Source: Paramuribaculum sp. (lineage in GTDB: Bacteria; Bacteroidota; Bacteroidia; Bacteroidales; Muribaculaceae). From it: a stretch of DNA of 12,540 nt. The notes below the pieces were generated by a model, which was given only the letters and a program-made list of their open reading frames with translations, was not told the DNA's origin and made no database searches. The DNA is taken from assembly GCA_029058705.1 (NCBI GenBank), contig JAIDXA010000218.1:1-12540 (forward strand). Reading direction: 5' to 3'. The translations under genes and the position numbers were made by a program. Positions 5,314 to 12,052 of this stretch are shown here, one piece after another. Every line of letters starts with the position of its first letter. The stretch's first letter is position 1.

Positions 5314-7507
5314 CTTTTACGCCTTTTACGGCAGAAATTTTCGAGATTAACTGACGAAGGATCGAGGTGTTTTCCACTCCTACAACAAGAAAGCCATGAA
5401 AGAGCCCGTCGTTGGAGTTGATGGAGATGTTGCGGAGCGATGCCCCGGATTGCTTGTTGATTATAGAGGAGATGTTGGTCACGATACCGATATCATCGGT
5501 GCCGACAACGGAAATATTGGCCACAAACTCATCGCCGCAACGCCCCGACCAGCGGGTAGGGATGACACGGTAGGGATATCTGTCGATTATGTTCCGTGCG
5601 TTCGGACAATTCCGCCGATGAATCTTTATGACGCCTTCGGAAGATACGAATCCAAACACGTCGTCACCATAGATGGGGTTGCAGCATTTTGAAAAACGAT
5701 AGTTCATCCCCTTGACATTGTCGCCGATGACAAGCACATCTCCTGAAGCCTCATGGACTGCGTCGGCCGTCTGCTGCATTGTGAATTCTTCGGCAGAAAC
5801 GCGTTCAGACGCGCTCTCCTCCTTTTTCAGCATTGCTTCATATTGAGCGACAAGATCATTGACGTCGAGGTCGTTTGAGGCGACTGCATTATAGAACTCG
5901 GTCACGGTCTTGAATCCGAGCTTCTTGATCATGCGCATGAAAATTGCCTCATCAATATCGATCTTGCGATTCTTGAAACGCCTGGCGACCATCTCTTTTG
6001 CCAACTCGGCGTCACGGTTGGCCTTCTCTTTCAAGGCCTGCCTTATTTTCGACCGGGCTTTTGAGGTTACAACGAAGTTCAGCCAGTCGAGTTTCGGCGA
6101 CTGGGAGGATGAGGTCAGAATCTCCACCGTGTCGCCGCTGTGGAGCTTGTGGTTGATTTTTCTGTTTTTCCCGTTGACGCGGCCGCCAGTGCACACACAT
6201 CCAAGACTCGAGTGGATGTTGAAAGCAAAGTCAAGGATTGTCGATCCCAAAGGGAGCTTATACAGATCGCCACGAGGCGTGAAGACGAACACTTCTTTAT
6301 TATACAGATCCATCTTCATATTTCTCATAAGTTCCGTCGGTCCCGACTCTGCATCCTCAAGGATGTCGCGGACATGGTTCATCCACATATCGAGCTGATT
6401 CTCGCTTTTTATGCCCTTGTATTTCCAATGGGCGGCGAGTCCGGTTTCAGCGATCTCATCCATTCTGCGGGATCTTATCTGGACTTCGACCCATTTGTCG
6501 TCAGGCCCGAGTACGGTTATGTGCAGCGATTCATAGCCGTTTGACTTCGGGACCGACAGCCAGTCTTTCATTCTGGCAGGGTTCGGCTGGAACATATCTG
6601 TGATGACCGAGAATGCAAGCCAACATTCAGCACGCTCCCTTACACGTTCGACATCAAGAATAATTCGAATGGCGAAGAGGTCGAAGATGCCGTTGACGTC
6701 GGTCTGCTGTTTGACCATCTTGTTCCAGATGGAGTAGATTGACTTCGTGCGTCCCTTGATGTCGAATTTCAGGCCGTGCGCTTCAAGCGCTTCCTTAACA
6801 GGCGCAATGAAGGATTTTATGTAGGCATCCCGATGGCGTTTTGTTTCGTTTAGTTTACCGGCAATGCGGGAATACATCTCCCGGTTTGTGTATTTCAATG
6901 ACATATCCTCAAGCTCGCCCTTGATTTTGTAGAGACCGAGCCTATGGGCAAGCTGCGCATAGAGATATACGCCCTCGCGAGCGACCTCCTTGACAGCATC
7001 CTCGTCAGGATGGTGGTTTATGGCGCGCATTAACGCAAGCCTGTCGACAATCATGATGATAATCACACGAATGTCTTCGGCAAATGTCAGCATCAGGTTT
7101 CGGAAATTCTCATTTGCCATGGCCGAATGCTGACTATAGAGAGACTGTACCTTCTCCAGGCCGGTCATCATTCTTTTCACATCCGGATCAATTCCATCAA
7201 GATCCGGATCAGAAACGTCTACAAGGCGTGAAAGCACAACGGCAAGAATCATATTCTTGTCGACAGTGAATTCAGCAGAAAGGGCGACAGCCGTTTTCAG
7301 TCCGCGGAGAAAAGCGGGAAAACCGAAGCGGTCATACTGATCTGCATGCCCGTGAATCTGCGCGGATCTGACGACTCCGCGCAAGTTTTTTATCTCCGGG
7401 CCGGAAATAACGTTGCGTGTCAGTTTTCTAAGCAACCGGTAGTTGCGAAGCGTCTCAAGGCGAAAGTCCTTTTCCTCAGAATACATAATAAAATGCCATT
7501 GTTTCAT
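5294..7507 (-). CDS. RelA/SpoT homologue with degenerate HD hydrolase domain, probable (p)ppGpp synthetase
   Basis: This 737-residue long RSH protein should make the alarmone (p)ppGpp from GTP/GDP and ATP. Domains in order: degenerate HD domain (about 45-200), synthetase (about 245-365; GRTKSIYSIWNKM, SVPKSNGYESLH, VEVQIRSRRMDE, AAHWKYK), TGS (about 403-466), helical region, conserved-cysteine domain (about 600-640; KCCNP, HRRNCPN) and C-terminal ACT (about 662-735). In the HD domain the catalytic HDxxED is replaced by SRLVDV (93-98), and the metal-binding HP histidine appears as Arg68; only the later Asp155 remains. Hydrolysis is therefore unlikely. The synthetase carries R-M-K-D (312-315), the RxKD form typical of bifunctional Rel/SpoT rather than the ExDD of RelA. 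Met8 (ATG at 7486) is an equally good start with a more AT-rich leader. The gene is first in an operon with the lipoprotein gene. Confidence 0.93.
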   Translation of the reverse strand: MKQWHFIMYSEEKDFRLETLRNYRLLRKLTRNVISGPEIKNLRGVVRSAQIHGHADQYDRFGFPAFLRGLKTAVALSAEFTVDKNMILAVVLSRLVDVSDPDLDGIDPDVKRMMTGLEKVQSLYSQHSAMANENFRNLMLTFAEDIRVIIIMIVDRLALMRAINHHPDEDAVKEVAREGVYLYAQLAHRLGLYKIKGELEDMSLKYTNREMYSRIAGKLNETKRHRDAYIKSFIAPVKEALEAHGLKFDIKGRTKSIYSIWNKMVKQQTDVNGIFDLFAIRIILDVERVRERAECWLAFSVITDMFQPNPARMKDWLSVPKSNGYESLHITVLGPDDKWVEVQIRSRRMDEIAETGLAAHWKYKGIKSENQLDMWMNHVRDILEDAESGPTELMRNMKMDLYNKEVFVFTPRGDLYKLPLGSTILDFAFNIHSSLGCVCTGGRVNGKNRKINHKLHSGDTVEILTSSSQSPKLDWLNFVVTSKARSKIRQALKEKANRDAELAKEMVARRFKNRKIDIDEAIFMRMIKKLGFKTVTEFYNAVASNDLDVNDLVAQYEAMLKKEESASERVSAEEFTMQQTADAVHEASGDVLVIGDNVKGMNYRFSKCCNPIYGDDVFGFVSSEGVIKIHRRNCPNARNIIDRYPYRVIPTRWSGRCGDEFVANISVVGTDDIGIVTNISSIINKQSGASLRNISINSNDGLFHGFLVVGVENTSILRQLISKISAVKGVKDVQRGN

Positions 7508-7582
7508 GCCGGCACACGGGCGTTAAACATCACATCAACCGGAATCGAACGAGCTGCCGGAACATGTCCTATTCCTGACTGA

Positions 7583-7613
7583 CAAAATTACTCTTTTTTA
7601 TCATAGACTCAAA
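7583..7613 (-). promoter_or_regulatory. Bacteroides-type promoter for the RSH-lipoprotein operon
   Basis: On the minus strand, TTTG (7613 to 7610), a 19-bp spacer and TAATTTTG (7590 to 7583) match the Bacteroides consensus exactly. The start point would be near 7577, leaving a leader of about 70 nt to the ATG at 7507, or about 90 nt to the alternative ATG at 7486. Both starts are compatible with it. Confidence 0.75.
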
Positions 7614-7748
7614 GCGCCGCCGATAAAATAAGATAAAAAATGACAGGAAACCTGCTTCAAGCCTAAAAAATGACGATATGGCAGCCTTTAAATCTAAAAA
7701 AAGTAAAAAGTTTGAATCAGCGTATGGATGAAATCCCGAAATAAGCAT

Positions 7749-7756
7749 TAACTTTG
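7749..7756 (+). promoter_or_regulatory. -7 box of the thioredoxin-fold gene promoter
   Basis: TAACTTTG is a perfect TAnnTTTG element on the plus strand. No good -33 box lies 19-21 bp upstream, where only weak TATGG-like sequence is present. Transcription would begin at about 7761-7763, on top of the first ATG (7761), which argues that translation really starts at the in-frame ATG at 7791. Confidence 0.55.
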
Positions 7757-7790
7757 CATCATGTTTTCCAAAATTGCAACCCTGAACATT

Positions 7791-8837
7791 ATGTCAAGAC
7801 TTTTCACCTCATTCATAAGTGCCCTCGGGATTCTTTCCTGTTCTGCGGCAGCTACAAACAATTATTCCGTAAAAGTAACCTTCACAGAAGACGAAGATGA
7901 CCTTCTGCTTTATATGGTCAACTACGACAACGGCAACAAGATTGACAGCGCTGTCGTGAGCAATGGTGTTGCAGAGATGAAAGGGGTTATCGGGGCTCCC
8001 GTAATGGCGCAGCTTGTGCTTGACGGCAACCGGGCAGGCTCTTTTGTGTTAGAGCCCGGAACGACTGACGTCAACACCAACACCCGTCAGATTGTCAGCG
8101 ACGGTCATTTCAACCAACAATGGAATGATTTCAGCACCCGTCTCGGGGCGCTTGGCAGCAAATATCAGGAGATCTACAAATCCGACGCTGCGGACAAGGC
8201 TACAGCCTTGGCGGAAATCGAATCAAAATACAATGCTGCGACGGACTCCATGTTTGCGGCCAACACCGGCAATATCCTCGGCTACCGACTTTTCCTTGAC
8301 CGGGCATATGAGCTGTCTCCGGCTGAGTTTGAGGCAGAATTGGTGAAATATCCGGCTATGGCTGAGTTCAGCCGTGTCAAGAAACTCAGAACGTCAAAAG
8401 CCAATGAAGCCGCAACTTCAGTTGGCCAGAAGTTCAAGGATTTCACCGTCACCAACGGCAATAAGAGCCAAAAGCTGAGCGACTATGTCGGCAACGGCAA
8501 ATGGACTCTTGTCGATTTCTGGGCAAGCTGGTGCGGTCCGTGCATACGCGAAACCGCGACACTTAAGGAATTGTATGCCAAATACGCCGACAAGGGTCTT
8601 GACTTTCTCGGTGTGGCTGTTTGGGACGAACCCGCCAACACAGAGAAAGCGATCGCAGATCATCAGCTGCCCTGGCCTATGATAATCAATGCGCAGACGA
8701 TACCCACCAACCTTTATGGAATTGCCGGAATACCCTGCATCATTCTTTTCGACCCGCAAGGAAACATCGTGAGCCGAGGAAAACAGGGCGCCGCATTGGT
8801 GGAAGATGTGGAAACCGCAATGAAATCGTTGGAATAA
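7791..8837 (+). CDS. Thioredoxin-fold (TlpA/ResA-like) envelope protein with DUF4369-like N-terminus
   Basis: This is a probable periplasmic thiol-disulfide oxidoreductase. The reading frame is open from an ATG at 7761 (358 residues), but the ATG at 7791 (348 residues) is preferred. The likely transcription start falls on 7761, and the shorter form begins with a clean signal peptide: MSRLFTSF, a hydrophobic run, then ILSC, a plausible lipobox. In long-form numbering, a beta-rich DUF4369-like domain spans about 35-115, a helical linker about 120-215, and the thioredoxin fold about 220-358. The catalytic site is WCGPC (257-261). The cis-proline loop reads GIPCI, with an extra Cys326 right after Pro325. 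Such proteins are frequent in Bacteroidales, with partners generally unknown. pheS follows after 52 nt, so readthrough is possible. Confidence 0.88.
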   Translation: MSRLFTSFISALGILSCSAAATNNYSVKVTFTEDEDDLLLYMVNYDNGNKIDSAVVSNGVAEMKGVIGAPVMAQLVLDGNRAGSFVLEPGTTDVNTNTRQIVSDGHFNQQWNDFSTRLGALGSKYQEIYKSDAADKATALAEIESKYNAATDSMFAANTGNILGYRLFLDRAYELSPAEFEAELVKYPAMAEFSRVKKLRTSKANEAATSVGQKFKDFTVTNGNKSQKLSDYVGNGKWTLVDFWASWCGPCIRETATLKELYAKYADKGLDFLGVAVWDEPANTEKAIADHQLPWPMIINAQTIPTNLYGIAGIPCIILFDPQGNIVSRGKQGAALVEDVETAMKSLE

Positions 8838-8889
8838 CAAAACCGACCGGCAACCTCTCCTGCCTGACAGATATAATTCTAAAAGACTT

Positions 8890-9909
8890 ATGATCGATAA
8901 AATAAACCAACTCAAAAAAGAACTTGAAGGACTTTCGGCCACAGACCTTGGCGCTGTGGAAGAGTTTCGAATCAAATATCTCAGCAAGAAAGGATTGATC
9001 CCGCTCCTGTTCAATGATTTCCGCACAGTTCCGGCTGATCAGAAGAAAGCGATGGGTCAGGCTCTCAACGAGCTGAAGAATTTTGCAACCGAACGGATCA
9101 ATGCGCTCCGTGAGTCGCTTGAAACCGCCGAGACTGCAGATCCCACACTTGACCTTACCCGCACCCCAGCTCCAATACCGCTCGGCAGCCGCCATCCCCT
9201 GTCGATTGTCAGGGAAGAGATCATCTCCATATTCTCCCGCCTTGGGTTCACAGTTGCCGAAGGCCCAGAGATTGAGGATGACTGGCACGTGTTTTCATCG
9301 CTAAATTTCGCGGCAGACCATCCAGCCCGCGACATGCAGGACACATTCTTCATCCAGCGAAACCCTGACGTTCTTCTCCGCACCCATACCTCATCAGTGC
9401 AGTCGAGAGTAATGGAGCATACAGAGCCCCCGATCCGCATCATATGCCCCGGGCGAGTTTATCGAAATGAGGCCATATCCGCGCGCGCCCATTGTTTCTT
9501 CCATCAGGTTGAAGCACTCTATGTCGACCAGAATGTTTCATTTGCCGACCTGCGTCAGACGCTTCTGTATTTCGCCCGAGAAATGTTCGGGCCGGAAACA
9601 CAGATACGCCTGCGTCCGAGCTACTTCCCTTTCACAGAGCCATCTGCAGAAATGGACATATCGTGTAATCTTTGCGGAGGCAAGGGATGTTCGTTCTGCA
9701 AGCACACGGGATGGGTCGAGATTCTCGGCTGCGGGATGGTTGACCCCAACGTGCTTGAATCATGCGGCATAGATTCAAAGAAATACAGCGGTTTTGCTCT
9801 CGGCATGGGAGTAGAGCGAATCACCAACCTGAAATATCAGGTGAAGGATCTCCGTATGTTCTCAGAAAACGATAAACGTTTCCTTGAAGAATTCCAAAGC
9901 GCCCATTGA
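8890..9909 (+). CDS. pheS: Phenylalanine--tRNA ligase alpha subunit
   Basis: This is the catalytic alpha subunit of the alpha2-beta2 enzyme that charges tRNA-Phe in the cytosol. At 339 residues it has normal length. The N-terminus (1-85) is the helical coiled-coil arm that contacts tRNA. The class II core begins at GSRHPLSIVREE (99-110, motif 1), and motif 2 centres on YRNE (191-194) with FFHQVE (203-208) for phenylalanine and ATP binding. Motif 3 is GFALGMGVER (301-310), with the small residue Ala303 in the amino-acid pocket. Four cysteines (C259-x2-C262-x4-C267-x2-C270) form a zinc-ribbon-like insertion that many non-enterobacterial PheS proteins have. The beta-subunit gene pheT is not adjacent; nth follows after 19 nt. 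No convincing promoter was found in the 52-nt gap upstream. Confidence 0.97.
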   Translation: MIDKINQLKKELEGLSATDLGAVEEFRIKYLSKKGLIPLLFNDFRTVPADQKKAMGQALNELKNFATERINALRESLETAETADPTLDLTRTPAPIPLGSRHPLSIVREEIISIFSRLGFTVAEGPEIEDDWHVFSSLNFAADHPARDMQDTFFIQRNPDVLLRTHTSSVQSRVMEHTEPPIRIICPGRVYRNEAISARAHCFFHQVEALYVDQNVSFADLRQTLLYFAREMFGPETQIRLRPSYFPFTEPSAEMDISCNLCGGKGCSFCKHTGWVEILGCGMVDPNVLESCGIDSKKYSGFALGMGVERITNLKYQVKDLRMFSENDKRFLEEFQSAH

Positions 9910-9928
9910 CGGGAGAGCATAGCTGAAA

Positions 9929-10573
9929 ATGACCGTCAGAGAACGTTTTGAAAAGATGATAAGTTGGTTTGAGTCGCAGATGCCTGTGGCTCAAACCGAA
10001 CTTCATTATGAGAATCCGTTTCAGCTTCTGGTTGCAGTCATTTTGTCGGCACAATGCACCGACAAAAGAATCAACATGGTCACCCCCGCTCTTTTCAAGG
10101 CCTTTCCAGATGCTTCAGCCATGTCATCGGCCACAAGCGAGGAGATCTTCGAACTTATCAAGTCTGTTTCGTTTCCCAACAACAAGACGCGTTCACTGAT
10201 GGGAATGGCCCGTCGGCTGTCGGAGGATTTCGGTGGAGAAGTGCCTTCGGACATGGATGCGCTTCTCACGCTTCCAGGCGTGGGCAGAAAAACGGCAAAT
10301 GTCATTCTTTCAGTTGTGTTCAATCAGGCCGCAATGGCTGTCGACACACACGTTTTCCGTGTCAGCGAGCGCTTGGGCCTGACGACCAACAGCAAGAATC
10401 CGCTGCAGACCGAACGGGTTCTCGTCAAGTACATTCCGGAAGAAAAGATCCCCGTAGCCCACCATTGGCTGATTCTCCATGGCCGATATGTTTGCAAAGC
10501 CAGGCGGCCTGACTGTCTGAATTGCGGCCTGACAAGCATTTGTCGATATTACCGCCGTGAATCGCAGAAATGA
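9929..10573 (+). CDS. nth: Endonuclease III, DNA glycosylase/AP lyase
   Basis: This is a base-excision repair enzyme that removes oxidised pyrimidines and nicks the abasic site. At 214 residues it has family length. The helix-hairpin-helix segment LPGVGRKTA (115-123) holds the catalytic Lys121. The second catalytic residue is Asp139 in VDTHVFRV. The [4Fe-4S] loop is intact: C189-x6-C196-x2-C199-x5-C205. The ATG at 9929 lies 19 nt after pheS, behind a GGGAGAG stretch that could act as a weak ribosome site. tilS begins 4 nt after its stop codon, so pheS, nth and tilS are probably cotranscribed. Confidence 0.97.
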   Translation: MTVRERFEKMISWFESQMPVAQTELHYENPFQLLVAVILSAQCTDKRINMVTPALFKAFPDASAMSSATSEEIFELIKSVSFPNNKTRSLMGMARRLSEDFGGEVPSDMDALLTLPGVGRKTANVILSVVFNQAAMAVDTHVFRVSERLGLTTNSKNPLQTERVLVKYIPEEKIPVAHHWLILHGRYVCKARRPDCLNCGLTSICRYYRRESQK

Positions 10574-10577
10574 CCCC

Positions 10578-11897
10578 ATGGAGCTGCATGAAGTTGTAAG
10601 GACGGCCAAATCAGCCATTGAGCGCCACGCCCTGTTATTGCCCGGCGACAAAGTCATAGTCGGGCTAAGTGGCGGAGCTGACTCGACAGCACTTTTGTGT
10701 GTGCTGAAAAAACTTGGCTATGACTGCGTTGCAGCCCATTGCAACTACCATCTGCGCGGCAATGAAAGCGACCGCGACGAGGCTCATGCGCGCGCAACAG
10801 CCTTAAGGCTCGGCGTACGGTTCAGGTCGACAGATTTCGATGTTGCAAAAGAAGTCACCGCATCCCCCCGCCCGATATCCACCGAAATGGCTTGTCGCAA
10901 TCTCAGATATGACTGGTTTGATACACTGAGACGTGAAGAAAAGGCCGCAGCCACAGCGGTTGCCCATCACAGTCACGACAATATAGAAACCACACTGCTA
11001 AATCTATTCAGAGGAAGCGGATTGAGCGGGTTACGCGGAATGCGCCCGGAGAATGACCGGCATGTCATACGTCCGCTACTGAATGTAAGCCGATCAGCGA
11101 TCGAGGACTTTCTCGAGGCTGAAGGAATTGACTTCGTCACTGATTCGACCAACCGGCAATGTGACTATCGCCGCAACCGCATCAGAAACCGGATTCTGCC
11201 TACGATTGAACGTGATTTTCCAGGTGCGTGTGCCGGCATTCTCAAGACGATTGAGCATCTTAACGAGTCAGACTATTTTCTGTTGCAGGCAATTGATGAG
11301 AAACGTAAAATCTACCGGGGGGAATCGGGCGAAATCAACATCGGCAAACTGATTACCAGTGAGCCGTCAGCGCCCTATCTGCTCTATATGTGGCTCAAGT
11401 CAGAGGGTTTAAGCCGTCGACAAACCGATTCGATATTATGCAGTGCCGGCAATTCGGGGCTTATTTTCAAAGGCCGCAAGTCCACTTTTCTTTTGGACAG
11501 GGGCATTCTGCGTCAGATTCACGAGGATTTTCAATTGCCGGAATTCGATGATCTATATGAAGTTGTACGGACAGACGGCAATCGTCTGCCCGAGAAAAGA
11601 GACAAGATGGAGGTTTATATCGATGCGGCGGCATTGACAGAAGGAAGTCTTTCCGTACGCACCTGGGCTAATGGAGACCGTATTGATCCGTTCGGAATGA
11701 GGGGATCAAAGGCTGTCAGTGATATTTTTTCGGATGCAAAAATACCGGTTGACGCAAAAAAGCATTGGCCAATTCTGACGCTAAACGAAAAAATACTGTG
11801 GGTTACAGGCTTACGGGCAAGCCGGATGTTCCCTGTAACAAACAGCACCACATCATATCTGACAATCAGGTATATAGGCAGTGATCTACCAGTCTAA
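10578..11897 (+). CDS. tilS: tRNA(Ile)-lysidine synthetase
   Basis: This enzyme attaches lysine to C34 of the CAU-anticodon tRNA-Ile using ATP, so that the tRNA reads AUA codons. From the chosen start it has 439 residues. The PP-loop ATP-binding motif is VGLSGGADST (28-37). The catalytic core continues with AAHCNYHLRGNESDRD (52-67), HHSHDNIETTLLNLFRGSG (130-148) and the CDYRRNRIRN segment (195-204). A C-terminal TilS substrate-binding domain spans about 355-432 (GDRIDPFGM, SDIFSDAKIP). The frame is also open from a GTG at 10557, inside nth, but the ATG at 10578 directly follows the nth stop and leaves a normal N-terminus, so it is preferred. The operon appears to end after this gene. Confidence 0.95.
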   Translation: MELHEVVRTAKSAIERHALLLPGDKVIVGLSGGADSTALLCVLKKLGYDCVAAHCNYHLRGNESDRDEAHARATALRLGVRFRSTDFDVAKEVTASPRPISTEMACRNLRYDWFDTLRREEKAAATAVAHHSHDNIETTLLNLFRGSGLSGLRGMRPENDRHVIRPLLNVSRSAIEDFLEAEGIDFVTDSTNRQCDYRRNRIRNRILPTIERDFPGACAGILKTIEHLNESDYFLLQAIDEKRKIYRGESGEINIGKLITSEPSAPYLLYMWLKSEGLSRRQTDSILCSAGNSGLIFKGRKSTFLLDRGILRQIHEDFQLPEFDDLYEVVRTDGNRLPEKRDKMEVYIDAAALTEGSLSVRTWANGDRIDPFGMRGSKAVSDIFSDAKIPVDAKKHWPILTLNEKILWVTGLRASRMFPVTNSTTSYLTIRYIGSDLPV

Positions 11898-11920
11898 GGA
11901 AATGATCTGCCGGCATTTCC
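11898..11920 (+). terminator. Small hairpin right after the tilS stop, possible terminator
   Basis: GGAAATG (11898-11904) pairs with CATTTCC (11914-11920) around a 9-nt loop, beginning at the base after the tilS stop codon. An alternative inner palindrome, TGCCGGCA (11908-11915), overlaps it. There is no U-tract, so intrinsic termination is only a possibility. Confidence 0.35.
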
Positions 11921-11922
11921 AC

Positions 11923-11962
11923 TCAATTCAAGCCAATTCAAGTCAATTCAAGTCAATTCAAG
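11923..11962. repeat. Four tandem 10-bp repeats
   Basis: The unit TCAATTCAAG occurs four times head to tail at 11923, 11933, 11943 and 11953; the second copy starts with C instead of T, and the others are identical. The 10-bp period is close to one DNA turn, so it would present the same face each time. It lies between tilS and the promoter of the thymidine kinase gene, about 50 bp upstream of the -7 box. Slippage-prone microsatellite and regulatory site are both possible. Confidence 0.85.
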
Positions 11963-12013
11963 AAATCTTACAGATTTTTACAGGCAGAATTCGGTTTTCA
12001 CAGGTTTTATGGT

Positions 12014-12021
12014 TAAATTTG
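12014..12021 (+). promoter_or_regulatory. -7 box of the thymidine kinase promoter
   Basis: TAAATTTG matches TAnnTTTG exactly. A weak -33 candidate, TTCG (11990-11993), lies 20 bp upstream. Transcription would start near 12027, leaving a leader of about 25 nt before the ATG at 12053. Confidence 0.6.
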
Positions 12022-12052
12022 TAAACTGAACAACAACCATAGAACCGCAATC

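Larger units (their letters stand above)
7508..7760. promoter_or_regulatory. Divergent control region between RSH and thioredoxin-fold genes
   Basis: This 253-bp AT-rich gap carries both divergent promoters. Between them is an 11-bp direct repeat, TAAAAAATGAC, at 7634-7644 and 7664-7674, exactly 30 bp (about three helical turns) apart. The palindrome CAGGAAACCTG at 7644-7654 touches the first copy. Further A-tracts at 7696-7702 and 7705-7709 could bend the DNA or act as UP-type elements. No terminator or small gene was seen. An operator role is inference. Confidence 0.45.

Noticed and set aside
8872..8877. TATAAT string before pheS as a sigma-70 promoter
   Set aside because: No -35 partner is present, and the promoters in this window follow the Bacteroides TAnnTTTG pattern instead.
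10557..10577. GTG start of tilS inside nth
   Set aside because: The in-frame ATG at 10578 sits 4 nt after the nth stop and gives a normal N-terminus just before the PP-loop; the seven extra residues add nothing recognisable.
10586..11580. Similar strings ATGAAGTTGTA.GGAC at both ends of tilS
   Set aside because: They encode unrelated EVVRT stretches in different domains; the match is short and likely coincidental.
11923..11962. CRISPR array
   Set aside because: The 10-bp units abut without spacers and no cas genes are present.
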